Shown: positions 6,416 to 12,139 of the stretch, piece by piece
Numbering within the stretch: the stretch's first letter is position 1
How the letters are laid out: each line of letters starts with the position of its first letter
Assembly (NCBI GenBank): GCA_035333525.1
Contig: DAOQQF010000029.1
Coordinates: 1 to 12,139 of the forward strand
Direction: 5' to 3'
Length of the DNA stretch: 12,139 bases
Source: CALMFT01 sp035333525
Lineage (GTDB): Bacteria; Patescibacteriota; Gracilibacteria; Absconditabacterales; Absconditicoccaceae
Notes under the pieces: generated by a model
The model's database searches: none
What the model saw: the letters and a program-made list of their open reading frames with translations, nothing else
Told to the model about the DNA's origin: nothing
Translations under genes and position numbers: made by a program

Positions 6416-8950
6416 TTATAAAAGCTTAATTCACTTGAGTATTGCTCAGGTTGATTCAGCTTTTTTTATAAGATTATTCATGGTTTCATTGATGGTATCA
6501 TTGGTCCGTGTCCCATCTCCCTTGAGAGTAAATCTTATGGTCATGGATTTAACTCATGATCATGGAGCGCAGTAGAGATCAATGATCTCATGATGAATGA
6601 TTGATGGGTGAGTAGAAAAGAGTTCATTGATGTGATTAAATTGTTTTTCTATTGGTAGTTCAAAACTCAAATCTCTTATAATCAATTGATCAGCTATTTG
6701 GAGATAGCTACTTCCTGATAGTTTTTTTTGGCTACAGATGGTATAGAGTTGATCTATATCTAATTCAATCATACTTGCTATAATTGTCTCTTGAAATCAT
6801 TGTGTGGTCAACAACGATGGATGAATTTGACCTATGACGCCTATAGTTTTTCACTCCATTATAATGAATGATTGCTTGGTAGGATGAAGTCGATTCAATG
6901 AACTAGGAGTAAGTATATATGGGCGTTTAATTTCATATCAAACAGTGTTTAGTATATGTTGTATAGTAAGATAGGGATCGTTTTTCCGATTATCTGATGA
7001 TGTATGTATATGTAGTGCTGTTAGTTTTGTTGTACTCTGGATAGTATTATTGAGTTTGGTTCACACAGATTCATGTGGTTGATAGTGAAATACTTTCCCA
7101 AGTTCCATAATATTGATAGGCAGATCTTGTCTATAATTTTGATGAGCAACCTGTAGCATTCTAGGAACCATTGACTGTCTCATCCATGGAGTTGAACTAT
7201 CCATAGGGTTTAGTTGTTCTATGTGAGTTGTAGTATCAAGTCATAGTAAATGAATCCATGATTCATGATACCATGGGTATGTCTCAATTTGGGTGTATTT
7301 GCAGGTATGAACGAGTTTGGTAGATAATTTCAGACTAAACTCCAGCATTGATTGATTATATCTTGTAGGAGTAAGTGAACTTGGTGATTGAGGTATATGA
7401 TCCAGTCCAATATGTCTTGCTAGGTCTTCATATATATCCTGCACGAGTGTAACGTCCGATCTCCAAATACCAGGTTTTATCTTCCGGCAACTTGAGATGG
7501 AGTTATCAACATTGTATCAAAGGCGGTTTAGACAATCTAAAATGACTCACTCATTGATTATATGGTGAGACTCTCATACGAGGTAATATATGGTTTGAGT
7601 TGGATTGAGTTCTATTGATGGAATAGTAAATACTCATGAATTTGGTATGACTGCATAGGTTTGATGAACCATTCATGTTTGATACTGAATGTGATTATCA
7701 TTGATAAGCTGAACCATTTGTATATGACAAAACCCCGTCCATGAAGGATTGATTCATTTTTCATATCTGATAGCGGCTTGTGTTTTTAGTCATAACCTAG
7801 TAGAAGTTTTTCTAATTTGGATGGGATCAAATGATGCGGTTTCAATAAGTAATGATATTGTTTTATTTGTTACTTGTGTTGTATTTCAGCCTATAATTCA
7901 TGCCAAAGCAATAATTCATGTATCATCACAGATGATGATATCTCATGACTCAAGAATATGTTCGCTTTGTGTAAGATCGGTAAATAGTTCACCTCACTGA
8001 GCTTGTTTCACGCTAATTGATCATTGAATGTTGTTGGCATCAAAAAGATGTACTGGTTGACCAGTTAGTGACATCATATAGTTGCCAAAGTCAATCCAAT
8101 TGAGTTTAGGTGTATATCCACTATCCATCAAAGATACTCTACCAGTAAAAACCGACGGTTCGCAGGTTATATCTTTCAGATAGGTGAGTCCATAATAGGC
8201 ACATAATGGTGTTTGTATGTTACTTACTATTATGTTATCGCCTTTTTGTATTCATCATGACTGATATGAGGGTAGGGTGGTTATGGTTGATGGAGTCCGT
8301 TTATGAGCTTGTTGTATTGTGTTATGTATAATACTAGAACTGATCGTATCATTGAATCATGACTCATGAAAGAGTGCTTGACTTTCAATAGCAACTCATT
8401 GATGTCATCGTAGATCGGGTCTATTGGTAATAGCTACACTCTCTACCTCAAACATTGTATTGGTCATTCGAGGTAACACCTCATTGATAGACTTACCAAT
8501 CATAGTAGGGTCACACACCATATCTTGAGACATATCCCAAATTCGATGTTTATCTTCATCTTCATGAATACCAAGTTCAGATTTTGAGCAAATCATACCA
8601 TTTGAGTCCTCTCCTCTCATCTTCCTAGCTCCGATACTAAGATTGATTGCTTTTAGATGACTTCATGGTAAGGCAACTATAACATATTGTCAAGATGTGA
8701 TATTTTCTCATCATGTGCAAATTTGAAATATCCCATGTGTACCACAATCAACCTGACAAACTTGTAATGTATCAGCATTTGGATGTTTATACACATCTTT
8801 TACGAATCCTATTACTGTCAGATTATCGTATGATCTTTGTATCTCTCCATATTCTATTTCAAATAGTGATGCTATGAGTTTTTGTTGAAATAAGTGATAA
8901 TCAGAAGGAAGCGGAGCAAGTGAGCGCAAAATATTAAGGGAATAGAGCAT
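6416..8950 (-). CDS. pheT: Phenylalanine-tRNA ligase beta subunit
   Basis: PheT pairs with PheS to charge tRNA-Phe; the beta subunit binds tRNA and edits Tyr-tRNA-Phe. The 844-aa frame is continuous once TGA is read as Gly; I checked stretches from 6781 to 8760 for TAA/TAG and found none in frame. The N-terminus MLYSLNILRSLAPLP matches the family start. The EMAP-type tRNA-binding domain has VGFVKDVYKHPNADTLQVC. RKMRGEDSNGMICSKSELGI begins near residue 109. A block near residues 300-360 has PVHLFDANNIQGSI and later IIALAG. The C-terminal ferredoxin-fold anticodon-binding domain ends with MTIRFTLKGDGTRTND and an LIKKAESTGAIL helix. The final codons lie inside a hairpin that terminates the opposing strand. 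pheS is not in the window. No Shine-Dalgarno sequence precedes the ATG. Stop is TAA. Confidence 0.96.
6420..6467 (+). terminator. Rho-independent terminator overlapping the 3' end of pheT
   Basis: A 20-bp stem (6420-6439 with 6445-6464, two mismatches and two G-T pairs) closes a 5-nt loop and is followed by seven Ts (6461-6467). It ends transcription from the 31-aa peptide and possibly from ftsK. The whole hairpin lies within coding sequence of the convergent pheT, covering its last 15 or so codons. Confidence 0.8.
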
Positions 8951-9016
8951 TGATGAGCATCAAATAGTAAAGTGTAATGAGTATGATTTTTTCACTGGAA
9001 ATTACAACCAGAAAAA

Positions 9017-9045
9017 TTACTATTCGACCATATTTGCATTATGAT
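9017..9045 (+). promoter_or_regulatory. Likely promoter of tRNA-Gln
   Basis: TTACTA (9017-9022) and TATGAT (9040-9045) are 17 nt apart. Initiation would fall at about 9052, right at the mature tRNA 5' end (9054). Confidence 0.4.
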
Positions 9046-9053
9046 TTATTTAT

Positions 9054-9124
9054 TGGGGATTCGTCTAACGGTAGGACACCGGACTTTGACTCCGTTTATC
9101 TAGGTTCAAATCCTAGATCCCCAA
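9054..9124 (+). tRNA. trnQ: tRNA-Gln (anticodon UUG)
   Basis: The acceptor stem TGGGGAT/ATCCCCA (9054-9060 with 9117-9123) is perfect, with A9124 as discriminator. The D-arm is 9063-9077. The anticodon loop CTTTGAC (9084-9090) carries TTG at 9086-9088. The T-arm CTAGG-TTCAAAT-CCTAG (9100-9116) is perfect. The first pair of the anticodon stem (9079-9095) is C-T, a mismatch. The CCA end is not encoded; a run of nine Ts follows directly and probably ends transcription. It lies alone between divergent pheT and the convergent minus-strand operon. Confidence 0.93.
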
Positions 9125-9208
9125 TTTTTTTTTGTTATATCAATTGTACTTCTCAATAGAGAAATGTGAGAGTAATGAATAAATCTAAGGAGACGAGCTA
9201 TTTTGGAC

Positions 9209-9222
9209 TACTATAGATAGTA
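9209..9222. repeat. Short palindrome TACTAT-AG-ATAGTA
   Basis: A perfect 6-bp dyad with a 2-nt centre lies in the 122-nt gap between tRNA-Gln and the convergent unknown gene. It has no T-tract and no obvious promoter, so its role is unclear; a chance occurrence in AT-rich DNA is possible. A smaller hairpin (TTCTC-AATA-GAGAA, about 9151-9164) lies in the same gap. Confidence 0.3.
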
Positions 9223-9246
9223 TATCACAATTACTATCACTATGTT

Positions 9247-10518
9247 TTATTGTAACGTGTTTTGTTGTATTATTTGATCTATATAACTATTTATGATAGT
9301 ATAATAACACTCTTCATAGCTATTATGTTGGTTCTTTATTGTATTTCTCAGGTTATATGTCTTCAAAAAGGCAAGTCATGCATCATTATATCATTGTATA
9401 TATGATTCATAATAATAATCTAGTGCTGTATCCAATAAATAGAGAGCGGGTTCATGGAGTATACGGAATGGAGGTCATAGATATGTTACTTGATTCGTAG
9501 ATAGTATATATGGTTGTAGCGACGATTTAAAACCTTGTTCACTGAGTATACCTAATAAATAATTTATATATCCATTATTGTGTTCATTTATATGTATCAG
9601 TGATTCTTTGGCTTTGGTGAAATCATGATACTCTTTAAAAAATCATCCATATCGATTACTTATGTTTAATGCTTGATTGGTTCATTGGGCATAATGAATA
9701 TATTCATCAATAAATTCTTGAATAAGTTGTGATTCAATGATAGTATGGGTGTATCGCTCCATACTGTTATGGTTAGTATAGAGATTATGATAATTTCGAT
9801 TGATTTTTATATTAACTCTATTCCCCTCATTATTTGAATATACTCAGTAATTGATTTTTCGTGCGTTTGTGCATATGTCTTTCATCCGTCGAGTACTATA
9901 TGATGCTATTCATATTTTTTGAATGAGGTATTGATGACTCATTTCTGATATGAGTGTATTCAATAAACGTTGTTTCCGTTTATCTATATATTGTCCTGAT
10001 CAAGATAAGTACAATGTACTATTATCATCAGATGATAGACTTAGTTTTAGATCATGAATAATATTTGAACCATTGTATAGGGTAATATTATTAAGAAAGG
10101 GGTTATGGTAACCGATAAATGAGTTACTGGTATCAGCATTATCTCTATTTATGGTATGTATTCTTATTAGGGGATTATGAAGTTTATTTTCTAATGATCG
10201 TAATGTATACCAAAGACTAGAATCTGTATTCTGGATATTTTTGATTGATAATTGACTCAAAGATGATTGATTGATACTATAAGTAAATGATCTCCGTTGA
10301 TCTTGTGTCATAGTTCATGATAGAAGATTGATAATTTCATTTGTTTGTCTATCATTGATAGTATGTATATTTTTTCATTGATGAGATAAATAATATTTTG
10401 GATTCTTAGTATTTTTTACTCCTCATTCTATCATCGTCAAAATTGCTATCAATGATATTTTAACCCATCATGATAGGGTATTTCATGTGTTATAAACTCA
10501 TGGTGTTATTGTGTTCAT
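9247..10518 (-). CDS. Unknown protein, 423 aa, coupled to the ATP-grasp gene
   Basis: I do not recognise this protein. The frame is continuous from a stop at 10611-10609 to the TAA at 9249-9247 when TGA is Gly. The ATG at 10518 overlaps the ATP-grasp stop by 13 nt, typical of translational coupling; an earlier ATG at 10542 would add 8 residues. One moderately hydrophobic stretch (about 13-32, SGWVKISLIAILTMIEGGV) may be a membrane anchor. The rest is polar and rich in Asn, Tyr, Ser and Ile, with helical-looking parts (RYTHTIIESQLIQEFIDEYI; EPALYLLDTALDYYYESY). There is no HExxH, Walker or nucleotide-binding motif. The overlap implies that it works with the ligase, as partner, substrate carrier or downstream enzyme; which one is not shown. 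Confidence 0.8.
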
Positions 10519-11594
10519 GATTGTTTCTGTATATACTTCCATATGTTGGATCAAATTGTATTCATGATGTTTGGATCGATACGTGATGCTCAGCTTAATC
10601 AAGGCATCTTATTGAGTTCAATAATAGTTCATTCACTTATAGATCAGGTTGTAATAATGTCAGCTCCAAAATAAACAGCATCAAGTGTTTTTGCCAAGTG
10701 TTTTATAAATTGTTTGTCTTCTGGTGTAACATGATAACTTTTTACTGATCCTCATGTGGAGATATTTGCTGTTGGTAGTAGTTGTTGATGTGTTCATGAT
10801 GGTAGTATACTATCTGAGTTTATTCCATGAGCATGAAGATATAATTCGATTGGCTCTTGTTGTTCTTGCATTCATGCTTGTAGATAGAGTTCTTGGATAG
10901 AGTGTATCCCATTTCATATAATATGTGCTGGAATCCTCTCATATGCTAGTTCTATAGTTCCATCCAAGTAAATAACTCTTATATCCTTTCCTGATATGAG
11001 TGGTTGTATCATGAGATACATTGATCATAATGCTCACTCATTGAGCTGATCAACTATTGTTTGTAGTTGTTCCAAGGTCATGATTTTATGCACACCCTCT
11101 CATTGACTTCCATTGATAGGTTTTACTATAAGAGGAAATGATTTATTGGATAGCCATTTTTCAAGAGCAGTTCGATTATTTATTGTTCCAGAGAATTTGG
11201 ATTGATTACTGATGATCAAAAATGACTCTGGTGTATGAAATCAGGCTTGATAGAGTATTTTTCAACATATTATTTTATCGTCAAAAACCCTATGAACTGA
11301 AGCGTTATTTATACCATAGTCATACCCATAACAGTGTTTAATAGACCCATTTGGTAGTTGAGTTCGTAAGTGATAACCATATTGGTCAATATAATATGGT
11401 TGTTTATGCTCTTCCATAGCATTAATTATTCACCATAATCATGGTGTGATAAGATAACGTTGTTGGACATCCTCTCAGACAAATTCTTGTTTATTAGTAC
11501 AATAAAAAAGATTAGATAACCATTGGAGGTATGATCAGATGGTTTGATTGTATTTTGTTAGTATGTTATCATAATATTCATTCATTATAGACAT
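10506..11594 (-). CDS. ATP-grasp ligase, substrate unknown
   Basis: ATP-grasp enzymes join a carboxylate to an amine or thiol through an acyl-phosphate, using ATP. In this 362-aa protein the N-terminal part (1-110) includes HCYGYDYGINNASV, like the lead-in to the fold in glutamate/cyanophycin-type ligases. KILYQAGFHTPESF follows. The ATP-binding core has FPLIVKPINGSQGEGV, with K158 and the glycine-rich loop at 162-168. GKDIRVIYLDGTIELAYERI (R206) and PAHIIGNGIHSIQEL come next. The metal-ligand strand is IIELNKMPGLSG (E326, N328). The IPAHIIGNG block recalls GshAB and cyanophycin synthetase, but the Mur-ligase half of the latter is absent. Substrates cannot be told from sequence. The ATG at 11594 lies 19 nt after a terminator; a second ATG is at 11585. 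It overlaps the unknown gene downstream. Stop is TAA. Confidence 0.88.
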
Positions 11595-11613
11595 TCTAAA
11601 AAGATAAAGAAAA

Positions 11614-11647
11614 AAAACACACATCGTATACTAATAATGTGTGTTTT
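11614..11647 (-). terminator. Rho-independent terminator of the secreted-protein gene
   Basis: A perfect 11-bp stem (AAAACACACAT / ATGTGTGTTTT, 11614-11624 with 11637-11647) encloses a 12-nt loop. On the minus strand the stem is followed by a T-rich tract (11617-11607, TTTTTTTC then TTT). It lies 33 nt after the stop of the LPKTG protein and 19 nt before the ATP-grasp ATG. Confidence 0.8.
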
Positions 11648-11680
11648 ATTTTCAATAAAAGGAGTTTTTCTTTATTGTTA

Positions 11681-12139
11681 TTAGTATGCTCATGTTTTTG
11701 GTAAAATATGTTTTGGAAAAATTGTTTCTATAATCTGATTATATCGTGATTTTTCCTCAGTAGGTTGAATGATCGCTCCAGAATGTATTGGATTATCATG
11801 ATAAGGCGGATCTTGAGGGCAACTATGTTGTATAGAGACTCAGTTCAGTGTTAGTGTTTTGGTTATAGATCAAACTGTTCATATCAATTCCACATCGTAT
11901 ACTCATGGTTCGACATGGTTAATTCATTGATTGACTCGTATACTGTATGAGGTCGATCATGGGACAAGGCTAATTGTTTTTTTGAGAGAACCTTGTTGGG
12001 AGAGATATAGAGTAACTGAAACTAAATTAATTGGTGCATTGGTATTTGTAGTTCATACAAAAGGATTCCCACACGATATTGGGTCATGTAGTGTAAGATC
12101 TAATCGATCACCTGTTTTGATGATACATTGATTGGAACA
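11681..12139 (-). CDS. C-terminal part of a probably secreted Ig/PKD-like protein ending in LPKTGAY
   Basis: The last 152 residues of a protein whose start lies beyond the window. The visible part is beta-rich with Thr, Val, Asn and Ser. PGVYDVELIGTVGSITKTLTL follows the 'PGtYtVtLtvt' edge of PKD/Ig-like domains found in surface proteins, and the stretch before it (NLVSVTLYLSQQGSLKK) looks like paired strands. Cysteines occur as CSNQC, SCG and SCP, suggesting disulfides outside the cell. A Pro-rich linker (CPQDPPYHDNP) leads to a helical tail and LPKTGAY at the very C-terminus. LPKTG fits the sortase motif LPxTG, with its Gly encoded by TGA, but there is no membrane segment or basic tail after it. 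Stop is TAA. Signal peptide and full architecture cannot be seen. Confidence 0.75.

Noticed and set aside
8977..9159. 60-aa plus-strand ORF covering the tRNA
   Set aside because: It reads straight through tRNA-Gln; the tRNA folds perfectly in its acceptor and T arms and explains the sequence.
9177..9218. 13-aa ORF after tRNA-Gln
   Set aside because: Too short, with no promoter of its own and no conservation evidence.
208..9249. Genes interpreted as frame-shifted or pseudogenes broken by stop codons
   Set aside because: All internal stops are TGA and fall where glycine is expected; no internal TAA or TAG was found in the assembled frames.
1..12139. TGA read as tryptophan (code 4, Mycoplasma-type)
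   Set aside because: TGA falls on invariant Gly of Walker A, FSGGE and DSGLD motifs, while Trp is encoded by TGG in the same genes.
1..12139. CRISPR array or complete insertion sequence
   Set aside because: No regularly spaced direct repeats, no transposase motif and no terminal inverted repeats with target duplications were seen.

Overview
This window comes from an AT-rich bacterium that reads UGA as glycine (genetic code 25). That points to Candidatus Gracilibacteria or Absconditabacteria (SR1) within the CPR/Patescibacteria. In the standard code every long gene is broken into pieces by TGA. Read as Gly, the pieces join into full-length proteins. TGA falls on invariant glycines: the first two glycines of the FtsK Walker A motif, the ABC signature and D-loop of SufC, and conserved positions in PheT. 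Every CDS that ends inside the window stops with TAA or TAG, never TGA. I cannot separate the two candidate phyla from this sequence.

Layout. (a) 1-167: one copy of a repeat, cut by the window edge. (b) 208-2793, plus strand: rsmH, an overlapping FtsL-like division protein, a small AMMECR1-like protein, and sufC. This looks like a remnant of the division/cell-wall cluster with an Fe-S assembly ATPase behind it. (c) 2818-2984: a second, inverted copy of the repeat, so the block in (b) lies between inverted repeats. It runs into a short unassigned ORF (to 3091). (d) 3159-3731, minus strand: an unknown 190-aa protein with a consensus, apparently leaderless promoter. It diverges from (e) ftsK (3843-6107, plus). 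(f) 6108-6415: a short third piece of the repeat, a strong promoter with a dyad, and a 31-aa membrane peptide. (g) 6416-8950, minus: pheT; a rho-independent hairpin serving the opposite strand lies inside its last codons. (h) 9054-9124, plus: tRNA-Gln(UUG). (i) 9247-11594, minus: an ATP-grasp ligase gene overlapping an unknown gene downstream of it. Behind a terminator upstream of them is (j) 11681-12139, minus: the C-terminal end of a probably secreted Ig/PKD-like protein that finishes in LPKTG-Ala-Tyr.

How the genes fit together. rsmH (16S rRNA methylation), the FtsL-like protein and ftsK (chromosome translocation at the septum) are housekeeping functions of ribosome quality and cell division. 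sufC and pheT supply Fe-S assembly and tRNA charging. The least explained part is the right-hand minus-strand pair: an ATP-grasp ligase translationally overlapped with a conserved-looking but unrecognised protein, next to a surface-protein gene. It is the best candidate here for an undescribed system.

All coordinates, translations and motif positions were read by eye. No database search was possible.
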